Shown one piece after another: positions 21,020-31,402 of a stretch of 64,000 nucleotides of DNA (position 1 is its first letter; each line of letters begins with the position of its first letter). The notes beneath the pieces were generated by a model that was not told the origin of the DNA, searched no databases, and saw only the letters and a program-made list of their open reading frames with translations. A program made the position numbers and the translations under genes. Location: positions 558,001 through 622,000 of the forward strand of contig JAZKJV010000153.1 in the NCBI GenBank assembly GCA_037367405.1, in the 5' to 3' direction. The DNA comes from Ottelia alismoides (Eukaryota > Streptophyta > Magnoliopsida > Alismatales > Hydrocharitaceae).

Positions 21020-21960
21020 GTCGTCTCCGGCGACCTAATTCTTCCATCTTTGGCCATTCGCCTCCTTCCCTGTGAGCTCCAGTGTGACCGCAAGAGTGAC
21101 AGCAAGCGATATCATCTGTTGCAGCGAGGCGAGGAGGAGGAGGTCACTGATCCGGCGACGTATCCGCCGTAGCTCCGCCACCTGAGCGAGCTTCGAGCCT
21201 CGGGCAGAGACATCCCTTGAGGCGACGACCGGGAGCTTCCGTAGCTCCGCCACAGTCTATTCCTTCACCCAGGTAACCTCTTAGCTCAGCCATTTCGTCT
21301 AATTTCCATTTTCGCCCAATCTTCGCCGTCGACGTGTTTCTTCGATTCCGGTCATCCAGCTACCCATCTCGATCATCGGAACCGGCCCACATCTTCACCT
21401 CCTGCCGACGCACCTTCTGCACCCACTCACCCAACCCAGCTCGCACAGGAGCTGGGAACCGGGCTCCTCCGTCCACCACCTTCGCCGGAGCCCGTCGCCC
21501 CGACGCACCAGTCACCTCCACATCGCCTAACCGGGTCGAGGCAGTTTGCCCTCGACCCGCGAGTCTTCTGAGCCCCTTTGCAGGTCCTACCGAGCCCATC
21601 TGAGGGCTTGGTCATCCATGCCGGGAGACCTAGCTCCGCCGACCGTGCCTGAGCTCCTCCGAGCTCGGGTCGATCATCGGAGCATCGCAGCAGACGCGGG
21701 AGCACTCCAGCATTCTTCTCCGACCTTCAGAGTGCTCCAAGGAGGAGCGCAGCGCTCGCACGAGCCCGGCGAAGCTCGCCGGGGCTTTGTTCTTCCAGCA
21801 CCCTCCAGCGCCGTCGATCTTCATCCCTCGCTCCAGTTCTAATCTGGGTCGTCCATCCCTGGAGCAGCCGACAACGTCAGATCTGAGGAGACGTCATCTG
21901 GAGCACCCACCAGCCGCAGCCGTCCGATCGCCACGTGGAGCTCATCTAGAGCCCCCGCTT

Positions 21961-21981
21961 AATAAAGGGTAATTTACCCTT
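21961..21981 (+). terminator. AATAAA with perfect palindrome in El1 LTR
   Basis: AATAAA (21961-21966) overlaps AAGGGTAA-t-TTACCCTT (21965-21981), a perfect 8-bp-arm inverted repeat. The solo LTR (60344-60360) and El3 (36557-36573) keep it; only the central base differs. It is a candidate poly(A) signal with hairpin, and the distance from the TATA box (about 950 bases) would give a long R region. Confidence 0.45.
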
Positions 21982-23384
21982 AGGCCCTTATCTTTGTTTT
22001 ATTTCGTTTGAGTCCTGTAAATATTTAAATATGTTGTTTAGTTTTAGAGTTAATTGCATAGAGGACCCTGAGCTTTAGTGTAATTGCATATATACCCCTA
22101 CCTGTTGTGAGCCACGTGCTTCGTCACGTGTTGTTTTGGGTTATTTGCAGTTTATGCCCTTGTAGTTCTGGATGTTCATGAATGAATGAAACTTTTTAGT
22201 TAATTGCATATATACCCCTGTGAATGCTTTATTCCTGCATGTGCGTTTTATTTTGGGTTATTTGCAAGAGAGGCCCCTGGACTTTTGGTACGTGTTACCA
22301 ATAAGTCCTCGGGACTTATTTTCATTATATATAGGTCCATGAGTGCCCCAGGCACGCGCGTGGTGTGTGTTTTGCTGGGTTAATTGCACCTGGACCCCCA
22401 GAACTTCGGGTATTTGCATTCTAGTCCCTGTGCACAGTACCCTTTTGTTATTTTTGAATAAAATATCAAATCACCTCCAAATCCAATGAGAATTTGACAC
22501 ATGGCTCCTGCCATGGTGTAGGATTTTCACGGATTTTTTAGGACATTTTTGATTTTGTTTGTTATTTTTAAAAATTCAAAAACCTTAATTTTTGTTACTG
22601 TCTAGTTTGAAAAATCACAAAAAAAAACAAAAACTCCTTAAAAATTCCCTAAAAATTTTCTACTGTTTAGTTTAGTTTGATTGATTTTCTAGCCCATTTT
22701 GGCTATTTTTCATTGCTTGAAAACCTTAAAAACTTAAAAATACCAAAAAGCCCATAAAAATTCTAGTAAATACATTAAAAACCCAAAAACAATAAAGTTA
22801 GTACCTAAATTTTCCTTATTTTACCTAATTTACAGGAAAATTAGCTCCAGGCCATTTTGAGGCCCTTAGGTATTTTATCTAGGGCTTCTTGGCTCGGCTG
22901 GACAGTACCCCTTGTTTCTGCTACTGTTTGATTTTTAGAAAATAAAATAAATATCAGAAAAATCTCAAAAATTCATCAAAAACATAAAAAATATAAAACA
23001 CATAAAAATATTTTTGTTTTAATTTTTGGTTGAATTTTGTTGCTTTAAATAATTTGTTGAAAGTGTGCTTGTATTTGCTTTTCTTAATTCCTTAATCATT
23101 TAAAAATCCAAAAAAAATATAAAAATAATTAAAAACCACTAAAAAGATTTTATTTCTTTATTTTATTTGTTTTTACTACTTCGTAGGCCATCGGCCAATC
23201 CGTGCTCCTTGAGTTCGACCCTGGGTGCTATACCAGGTTAAACATATAGCAGGACCGCTACTTCGTGATTTTATTGATTTGATCTATTTCGAGTGGTTCG
23301 ATTTTTCTTGATTGACATAGCCAGGTGATCTAGGTCGCAACGACCATTTAGACACCTTTGCCTTGATCATCTGACGTGTCATCA

Positions 23385-24374
23385 GTATGTCATGAAAAAA
23401 AATCATACCCATGAAAGTTCTAGCAGTCATTCCAGAGAAAACAACGATTACAGGCTTCGATTTACTTAATACAACATTTTCAGGAAAAACATCTGCAATT
23501 TTCCACCACAATGTGATCAACATTTTGTTATCGTTGTTTATATAAAATGTAAATTTTTAGTAGAAGAATAATAATTGTTCACCCATGTAAATTACAAATA
23601 TAAGAATATTTAAATTTATATGAAAAATATTACCTGAGATCCTGTATCTCTATATTTTTTTTCTTGGTCAAGGTGTTTCGCACATAAGTGTTGCCAAGGC
23701 GACTAACAGATATTACGTGCCCAACAACATCTTAAGAAATAAACAAAGTTAGAGATATATTTTTAGAAAAAAAACTATGTGAATCATGTACCGGTTAAAT
23801 CCAGGTCATTGTATATCCTTGATGAAATTTCTGGAAATTCAACGAAATTAAATTTATATCGGGGCAAAGTGTCAAGATCTTCAGAAATATGTACTATAGA
23901 TGTTGATTGTGTAAATCTGATCATCAGATTGTGAGGAACAACTCTAAAGCTTTGTCTTCCTGGACAGACAATAAAACTTGAGAAAATATAAATTCTGCCC
24001 TCCTGTAATTGTTCTCTAAAATAAACAACATCTTGCTTTCTAATAGTTCCCTGGATTGTATTTCCCTGTACAAGTAAAAATTTTGTCATAACATTGTCTT
24101 TAGATGAAAGCACACATACTTTATTCATGCAATTTAATCTACGCATTACACGTTAACAAATATTTATCTTAGGTTTTTTAAAAATCCATGTTGAAGCTTA
24201 CGTAAAAGATAACGATTCTTAAATAACTTACCATTTCGTCAATGATAACAAAATCAAGGCTCATAACTTCATCATTCATATTAGGATTAGTCGAATGCCA
24301 AAGTCGTATCAATCGTACTTTAATCCTGTAGGTTCCTCTTGACAGCTGTAAATCAGATATATATGTGCAGTCCA
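23385..24374 (-). pseudogene. Helitron RPA-like single-strand DNA binding protein, truncated by El1
   Basis: Exons inferred on the minus strand: ATG about 24374 to a donor ATG|GTAAGT at 24232 (YISDLQLSRGTYRIKVRLIRLW, OB-fold start); acceptor near 24067 to 23795 (GTIRKQDVVYFREQLQEGRIYIFSSF, the RPA70-type OB core); about 23735 to a donor at 23631; and a last piece from about 23535 containing ITLWWKIADVFPENV and PVIVVFSGM, typical of the RPA/DUF223 third OB fold. The gene breaks off at 23385 at the El1 LTR. Helitron RPA is thought to protect single strands during rolling-circle transfer. Exon borders are consensus-based guesses. Confidence 0.75.
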
Positions 24375-24960
24375 TTGTGATATGTGATCCTACAATCATA
24401 TCATTATATGAAAATGAAACACAATAGGAAAAATTAGCTTTGAAATTCATAGAAAACGTCGATTCTTAAGTCATTAAAGAGGAAGCATTAATTTATACAT
24501 CAAGAAACCAATAAGCATCTAGTACAAATGAAACAAAAAAATATTAATAGCAAAATAAAATATATCACATATCTTTAATTTGTAGGAAATGAAGATTGTC
24601 AACTAAATAACATGGATTTTTTATCTTTTAAAAAATTTTAATCAAATATGTAAATCACATATATATGTGCAGTTCATCGTAATATATGATCTTCCAATCA
24701 TACCACTATATGAAAATGGAACATAATAGAAAAAAGTCATCTCTGAAATTCATAAAAAACAGAAATTGTGAAGTAATTAAGAAGGAGACATTACTTTATA
24801 CATTAAAGAAATGATAAACATTCTGTACGAATGGGAAAAGAATATTAACAACAAAATAAAATATGTAAGATATCTTTATTTCGTAGGAAATAAAGACTGT
24901 TAAGTAATTAGAAGTGGTTCATTATTTTAAAGAAATTTTTAATCAAATGAATAAGCATTT
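24360..24960. repeat. Imperfect 300-bp tandem duplication between RPA gene and helicase
   Basis: About 24360-24655 and 24661-24960 align over their length. Both start ATATATGTGCAGT(C/T)CAT and share ATATGAAAATG-AACA and GAAATTCATA--AAAC, then AATAAAATAT. The first copy overlaps the RPA first exon and the second has no open frame, so it is a duplicated exon-intron fragment. A third partial copy may run to about 25010. Confidence 0.65.
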
Positions 24961-25047
24961 TGTATATAAGTAAAGGAAATTTATTAACAAAAAAATAAAA
25001 TATATCACAGCTACTTAAATAAAGAATAAACAACCTAATTTTCCTAA

Positions 25048-28000
25048 TCAAAGTAGATTGCTGAAAACTTCTTTGTATACAATGTTTTTTGTGTAACTAC
25101 TAAACTTTGGATCTTCATTAATTATGTAAATCCTTAAACCTTTTCTTGATGTAACTCTGGAGAGAGCAACGTAAAGTTGTCCATGGCAAAAAACAGGCAC
25201 AGGTAAATATAAGCCAACTTTATTTAATGTTTGTCCTTGACTTTTATTAATTGTCATTGCATAGCAAATCCTGACAGGAAACTGCTTACGGTGTAATATA
25301 AATGGCCATTTAGTTTCTTTAATTTCAAATATAATTCTAGGAATGTAAACCTTTGTTCCTTTATTGTCACTAGTAAGAATCGTTGCTTCTATAATTTTAG
25401 ATGTTAACTGGTTTATTAATAATCTTGTCCAATTACATAATCCAATACTTTGGTCAATATTTCGTAACAACATTATTGGCGCACCAATTTTCAACTTTAA
25501 GATATGATCTGGTACTCCATTAAAAGTCAATGAATTAAGAAACTCAACAGGGTAAAGCAAGTCTGCATCATTTTGAATATTTGAATTCTGGCAAAGTGTA
25601 TCACAACTCATATAGATCATCTCATCTGTAGGTACTAAGGACAACATATAATCATTAATGTCATTGACTACAGCATTTGTAGGTGTGATAATACAACGCT
25701 CTCGAAGATAAGTAATATCATTAAATTTATTACGGAAGTTTTTGTATATGTCCAAAAAGAAATCATGTGCACATACTGTTGAACTATCAACAATTAAATC
25801 ATCTGGTATTCTTATCCATGTTGCTTCATCCTCACATTCATCCTTCTTAATTGCAGGAAGTAATCCACTACCTATATCTAGAAGCCACTGTTCAAAGTCT
25901 ATTGTTAGTAACCTTGATTCTTCATTTATAAATGTATTTTCTGATAATCGCATATTTTTAGATAACCTGAAAACTGTACAATGTTTCCATAGGCTTGACT
26001 TATTAATAGTAGCATCTACAATATCTTCTCTACATCCATTATTAACTACAGGCAATATCTGTTTAAAATCACCACCTAATACAACTGTAACACCTCCAAA
26101 AGGTATAGCATTTCCATTAGTTATGTTTGTTGGTAATATATCTGATAAACTTCGATGTAATGCTTCAAAACAATATCTATGATTCATCGGTGCTTCATCC
26201 CAAATAATAAGTTTTGTGTTTTGAATCAATTTAGCTAAGTCGGTACCTTTCTTTATTTGACAGGTGGAATTCTCATCTAAATTGAGTGGAATTTTAAAAC
26301 GCGAATGTGCTGTCCGACCTCCTGGTAATAACATCGAGGCTATTCCTGATGATGCTACGGCAAGAACTATTTTACCTTCAACACGTAAATTTGATGTGAT
26401 AGTTTTCCATAAGAAAGTTTTCCCGGTACCACCATGTCCGTAAATAAAGAATAATCCACCACAATTTTTCTCAACAGAATGTATAATACTATTATAAATT
26501 TTAGATTGTTCAAGATTAAGATAAGTAATATTTCTAGAGAATTCATCTTTTAATTTTGCAATATTATAGTTAGTTTCCTCAAGAATTAACTTATTTGTTG
26601 TGAATTTATCACTCTCCATAGTATGTACAGTTATATTAAAATCTGAAAGACAGTAGGAATTTCGATTTAAGATTTTTTCTATCTCATTTAACGCAAAAAA
26701 CTTTAAATTTTCTTCAGAAGCATCTACATTCAAATTTAAATGATTACTTCTGTGGATATATTCGTAATCTTCTGAAAGTAGATTCCAAACATTATCCCAC
26801 AATATATTAGGATCATTAATTTTAGAATGGATTAGTAATGTTGCAAATAAATGTCTCATTGAATCACTTGTTGCCCATTGGGAAGCATCTTGTATAGCTT
26901 CACACCATTCCTTATCATCACCCAAAAGACCAAGTGCATTACATGCTTCTTGATAAGTATCATATAAAACACCATTTACTGTTCTAATTTCAGCAAAATT
27001 TCTACAACCTTTCACAATATTTAGAAGCATACGCATATAATATAATTCTCCTGAATTAGGATGTACGTATACAATTCTACCTACACATCTACCTTGTTTT
27101 CTTCTTCTCCATGTTCTTTCTTTAGTATTCCAAACCCAATATCTAGGGAATTCAACATAAGTTATCGTCCTTGCTTCTGCTGAGTAGATATTTGTATCCA
27201 TCCATGATGTAAACATTGTTTTTTAGAACTATTCTTATTTAAAATATCTTCTAAATGTTCATCACTCTTAAAAGTAACGCTATTTTCCAAAGGTAAATGT
27301 ATCACAAGTCTTTCAACAGCAGGATCACGAAGTTGTATAGGAAATTGAAAAATTCTCCAAATAGCCTCATAAGAAGATATATACCTGCAATCTAGATAAT
27401 TTTTAATTTCGTCTATTTGTTCTTCAGCAGGAAACGATGTCTCCCTATTCCTAGGACAGTTTTCTAGTACAACTCGAAGTCTATCTGGACCTTTGTTAAT
27501 ATATTTGAATAAGTATTTAATAGCTCTTGATTGGTTGCACCACTCTACATTAATGTGTGCTTGATATCTTATAACTAAATTTCTATTATAAGGCACTACA
27601 AATCTATTATCAAGAATTAATCCATTTTTAATAACCGTGTTTTTGTTGTTTCTTCTTCTGTATGTTGCGAACCCATGGTCATCTATAAATGTTGCACTGT
27701 TAAACATTTTAGGAAACAACTTAGAACATTTTCCTTTTTTCATGCAAGGTGATTTCGGATTTTGAGTACCACATAGACCGTGCATCATAAACTGTGAGAC
27801 AACATTATAACATTGTGGATCAGTCTCTTTACATGGTATCTCTGCTGTTATAATAGAATCTATTATCATTTGATGATCTAATGAATCTTTTTTTTGCCAG
27901 ATTAGAATATGTGCATGAGGTAATCCCCTTTTTTGAAATTCTATTGTATACAAAATTACTATTATTTTTTCAAATTCTTTTAATTTTTTTATATGATCTA

Positions 28001-29322
28001 TAAGATCATTTAGTTTTATTTTGAAAATTCTACATACTATATCTGGTCGATCTTCAGCTTTCGGTCCTCGTATAATTTCTAAAGCATTTTTTATTTCTAT
28101 CCATTTTGCATTGCAAGTAAATGTTACAAATAAATTAGGATGTCCAAAAAATCTACAAATCCCCATAGCATCTTGGTAATTTTGCATCATATATCTAGGA
28201 CTACCAGTAAAACTTGCGGGTAAAATAACACGTTTGCCTACTGAACTCCCATCATTATCTCCTCTATTTACAGCATCCCTTATACCTTGATATATTTCAG
28301 AACGCAACTCTTTTTGGTTTTGCCTTATAAAATACAACCTATCTTCTTCAATACAACAGTAAGCATCAACAATATATTGTTGTAGTAAACGACCACCTCT
28401 AATCAATGTTTTACCATCACTCTGTCGTTGCTGCAATCGGAAAGAATAAAATTCTCTCATAGTAACTTGGTTCCGTTTTTTATCATTTCGATCATTCTCA
28501 ATCCAATAATTAATCCCAATACTATATCCATCTTCACCATAAGGAAATAATAATGGATATTGCATGGCCATAAAAGATGGATGTAAATCGCTAATTCTTT
28601 TTAGTTCTCCACTTTTTCTTTCTATAATGATATCTCGATTTCTGCCACTACTTCCAAAATCTCCTACAACCAATCCAGCAATCTCTGATACAGTCGGTAT
28701 ATCATAAGGTGATTTATCTAAACCTCTAGAGACACATATCCTCAAATGCATTGATTCATTAGGTGTTCGACAAATTCGATCCCTCATCATCCTAAAAACC
28801 TTGACTATTGAATTGATATCATCTAACATCTTTAGTAATTCAGCAACAATTTTGACATCTAAATTAGTTAGATCTTCACAATTAGATAGTGTATTAATTC
28901 TATTTGAAATTTCATTCTCAGTATCAAAGATATATAATTGTGAATACTTTGGGGTTTCACCAGGTTCTGGTAATAAAGAACCAATGTGGTGATAGTTTTG
29001 ACCAGAGACACGAAATACATAGGGTTCAGAATATTTATTAATTTGATGATCAATTTTTGCTCCCATAGAGGTAAAAGCAAAAAGAGAATTGTATATCCTA
29101 ATCTTATTTCTAAATTGTTTATAGATGTTCCCTTTTGTTGATCAAGTAACATATCAAGATAAGGCGGCGTAGGAGGTAAACTACTAAGTCTGATTTTTCC
29201 TTTGTTACAACATAACGGGAAAATAGGATCATTCTTATCTTTAGTTCTCTTAAGGCATTCAGCATTCCAAAAAATAGCTCCACAGTATTTGCATTTACAA
29301 TCTGGGCAACCAAGATCCAAGA
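25048..29322 (-). pseudogene. Helitron RepHel: HUH Rep and Pif1-type helicase, main exon
   Basis: Frame 29066-27162 holds the Helitron Rep domain: HUH motif HAH in KRGLPHAHILIW (27909-27917) and the paired catalytic tyrosines in KYLFKYINKG (near 27510). Frame 27216-25048 holds the Pif1-like helicase: Walker A GHGGTGKT, Walker [27 protein letters not shown] and the final YVALSRV. The frames differ by one base at a T run (27219-27224; six bases where seven would restore the frame). A second shift near 29120 separates the N-terminal Cys-rich part (CPDCKCKYCGAIFW, from 29322) from KIRIYNSLFAFTSMGAKID. The catalytic motifs themselves are intact. Rep nicks and joins DNA and the helicase unwinds it during rolling-circle transposition. 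Confidence 0.92.
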
Positions 29323-29423
29323 CTGCAGGAAAGTTAGAAAAGATCAGTATTTAATATTTTTACTTGAATAGAATATAGATTGTTTATTATGTATTTAAGT
29401 TTTTTTTTAAAAAAAAAACAAAC
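29323..29423 (-). other. Predicted intron in RepHel
   Basis: Minus-strand donor GAAG|GTTTGT and acceptor CCTGCAG|TCTTGG. Joining them keeps the frame from IEDTE into VLDLGCPDC. The interior is AT-rich with long A/T runs, as in plant introns. Confidence 0.6.
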
Positions 29424-30029
29424 CTTCTGTATCTTCAATCTGCGAACGATCAGGCCATTCTCCTAAGTAAAGTCTATTCATGTTGATACTATTGTTTCCA
29501 TCAGCATACTCTAAAGGAAATGTAGTATCAACTATCCGTTCAATTGTTTTATGAGAACTTGCTTTTCTGTTGAAGGTTCTTTCTCTAACACATAGTCTAG
29601 GAGAACCGATAGAAGTTCTTCTATTCTTTTTTTCCTTAATTACATCCATACGGTAACATCTATTATTTCTGAAAATATCTTCTGAATAAGAGCATTCTCC
29701 CATATAGGTTTTACTCATTTCTATATTATCATTTCCGTGAATATACCCAAACGAATGGTTAGTATCAACTGACTGTGCATCAATTTCAAGTACATTTGAA
29801 TTTCTATCTGAATACCTTTCACCAACATATATTGTAGAAGAATCGGCAGTTCTTCTTTTCTTTTTTCCCTAATTATATTCATACGATAATATCTATTATT
29901 TATAGATAACTCTTCTGATGATACGCTTGAGATATCGCCTGCATGGCCGATAGTGTTGCCACTGCTAGGTAAACTACCTTGAACGAATGCATCATCTGTA
30001 CTAAAGTTATATTGTTTGAACCTTTTCAT
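29424..30029 (-). pseudogene. RepHel N-terminal exon with internal tandem repeat
   Basis: The ATG at 30029 (MKRFKQYNF) opens a region of about 200 codons ending at the 29423 donor. It consists of two imperfect copies of a module of about 76 residues: the first has NNRYYRMNIIREKR, the second NNRCYRMDVIKEKK, followed by RRT and ending GYIHGN or EYADGN and Y(M/L)GE. A single-base shift near 29868, in an A-rich run on the coding strand, separates the frames 30029-29721 and 29718-29407. I do not recognise the module in other proteins. The upstream leader intron is probably 30057-30271 (donor CAG|GTAAGC). Confidence 0.6.
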
Positions 30030-30056
30030 AGTTTCCTAACGGCAAGCACATTAGTC

Positions 30057-30271
30057 CTACAAAGTTTTTTATACACATGGGTTAAACATATGCAAATTGA
30101 TATGCATTTGTAATTCAATAAGTCAATACCAGATCTTGTAAGTAAAATAGAATATTTCGCATAAATAAAGAAACACAAACATAACTGTCGATAGTAAAGA
30201 ACACGAAAAGAAAGAAAATATATCAACCATAAATACGCATATCAAAGTGTTCAAGATATAATTAAGCTTAC
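30057..30271 (-). other. Predicted leader intron upstream of RepHel
   Basis: Minus-strand donor TCTCAG|GTAAGCTT at 30271 and acceptor TTTGTAG|GACT at 30057, 27 bases before the ATG. The spliced leader would lie in 30272 and beyond. Confidence 0.4.
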
Positions 30272-30292
30272 CTGAGAAGAAGGTTATTTCCT

Positions 30293-31402
30293 GCGTAGAT
30301 CGTGAACCTGGAATACAAATCATTTAAGTTAAATGCAAACATAATGTTCGTTTAAGGGAAAATAGTACAAATCAAACAAACTATATATAGATAAAATGGA
30401 ACAACATTTAATTGAAGAACACATAAATGGTGCAGGCGGAAAACCGAGTCCCTAAACACCAGTCATAATCGAAAGAACGGCTACTTGACCACTAACCTCC
30501 AATCCAGAGAGTCCGGTCTCGGTCCACCCCTCCTCCTCCCGACAAATCGGGTTCAGGAGTAGCGCTTGGCAGGGTGGGCTGCGGCACGTAGGCTCGAAGG
30601 AAGTGAGTCATCTATTTTAATAATTTTTTTATACGTCCAATTACGACATTTAACTAAGGAACACCTAAATGGTGCAGGCAGAAAACCGAGTCCCTAAACA
30701 GCAGTACTACCCGAAAAAACAGCTAGTCGACCAGCAGCCTCCAATTCAGAGAGTCCGGTGTCGGTCCACCCCTCCTCCTCCCGACAAATCGGGTTCAAGA
30801 GCAGCGCTTGGCAGGGTGGGCTGCAACACGTAGGCTCGAAGGAAGCGAGTCGGCTATTTTATTAATCTTTTTATTATAGTTCCAACTGCCACATTTAATT
30901 GAGGAACATCTAAATTGTGCAGGTGGAGAATTGAGTCCCATAACAGCAGTACTATTCGAAAAAACGGATAGTCGACCAGCAACCTCCAATCCACATAGTC
31001 CGATCTCGGTCCACCCCTCCTCCTCCCGACAAATCGGGTTCAGGAGCAGCGCTTGGCAGGGTGGGCTGCGGCACGTAGGCTCGAAGGAAGCGAGTCGAGT
31101 ATTTTATCAATCTTTTCATTATTGGTTCAATTATCAAACTATAGTCACAAGCAAATATATTAAGGTGTTTTGATCCTACGTCACAATCAAGTAGAAATTC
31201 CTAAGGCTCCCCAATTTGTGCTAATGTTTAATGTAACATAATTCGAACGAATGCATAGCATGATTTATTTCGTGCATAGATCATGAACCTGAAGTACAAA
31301 TCATTTAAGTTAAACAGAAAGATAATGTTTGTTTAAGGAAGAATAATACAAATCAAAGAAAACACATATAGATAAAATGGAAAAACATTTAATTGAAGAA
31401 CA
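30293..31402. repeat. Direct repeat of about 125 bp flanking the tandem array
   Basis: About 30293-30420 (GATCGTGAACCTGGAATACAA...) is repeated at about 31274-31402 (GATCATGAACCTGAAGTACAA...), both ending TTTAATTGAAGAAC. The second copy ends where a fourth tandem unit would begin, so the whole block may have arisen by a larger duplication. Confidence 0.7.
30404..31134. repeat. Three tandem copies of a roughly 243-bp GC-rich unit
   Basis: Units start at 30404, 30646 and 30891, each with ACATTTAA. All contain GGTGCAGG or GTGCAGG, then GAGTCC, then a highly conserved core around GGTCCACCCCTCCTCCTCC, an ACAAATCGGG hairpin and CGTAGGCTCGAAGGAAG. The core is strikingly GC-rich in a region otherwise about 70 percent AT. 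The array lies upstream of the RepHel start. I recognise no gene in it. Confidence 0.85.

Larger units (their letters stand above)
1..23384 (+). mobile_element. El1: Athila-type Ty3/gypsy retrotransposon, 5' end outside window, interrupted by El2
   Basis: El1 runs 1-3504 and resumes at 15053-23384; the gap is the nested element El2. The order gag, protease, reverse transcriptase, RNase H, integrase, long 3' UTR, 3' LTR is that of a Ty3/gypsy element. The RT wording ([28 protein letters not shown]) and the long LTRs are typical of the Athila lineage. The 5' LTR, primer site and Gag start lie left of the window. At the right, its 3' LTR ends inside a Helitron RPA gene, with GTATG (23385-23389) as the presumed target duplication. 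The coding region is dead: it has a 23-bp deletion in protease, stops at 15658 and 16957, and the El2 insertion. Confidence 0.9.
19838..23384 (+). repeat. 3' LTR of El1 (family A, about 3547 bp)
   Basis: Begins TGATGAATACCCATTCATCA, an inverted repeat with 8-bp arms and a 4-nt spacer, and ends GTCATCA. The first 900 bases are AT-rich with many TGTANATA motifs. Then comes a GC-rich block with TATATAAA (21012) and AATAAA (21961), a run of TTTGCA/CCCC modules (22050-22440), and an AT-rich tail. ORFs in the GC block (for example 21334-21842) are low-complexity and are not called. The LTR end was fixed by comparison with the El3 and solo copies. Confidence 0.9.

Noticed and set aside
21334..21842. 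GC-rich ORFs in the family A LTRs (also 36795-37652 and 59691-60221)
   Set aside because: Same composition artefact as in El2; the frames are not conserved among the three family A LTRs.
27162..27224. Programmed frameshift between Rep and helicase
   Set aside because: Helitron RepHel is a single polypeptide. A one-base loss in a homopolymer is simpler, and two other frameshifts exist in the same gene.
30404..31134. CRISPR-like or satellite array
   Set aside because: Only three units of about 243 bp without spacers, inside a plant transposon.
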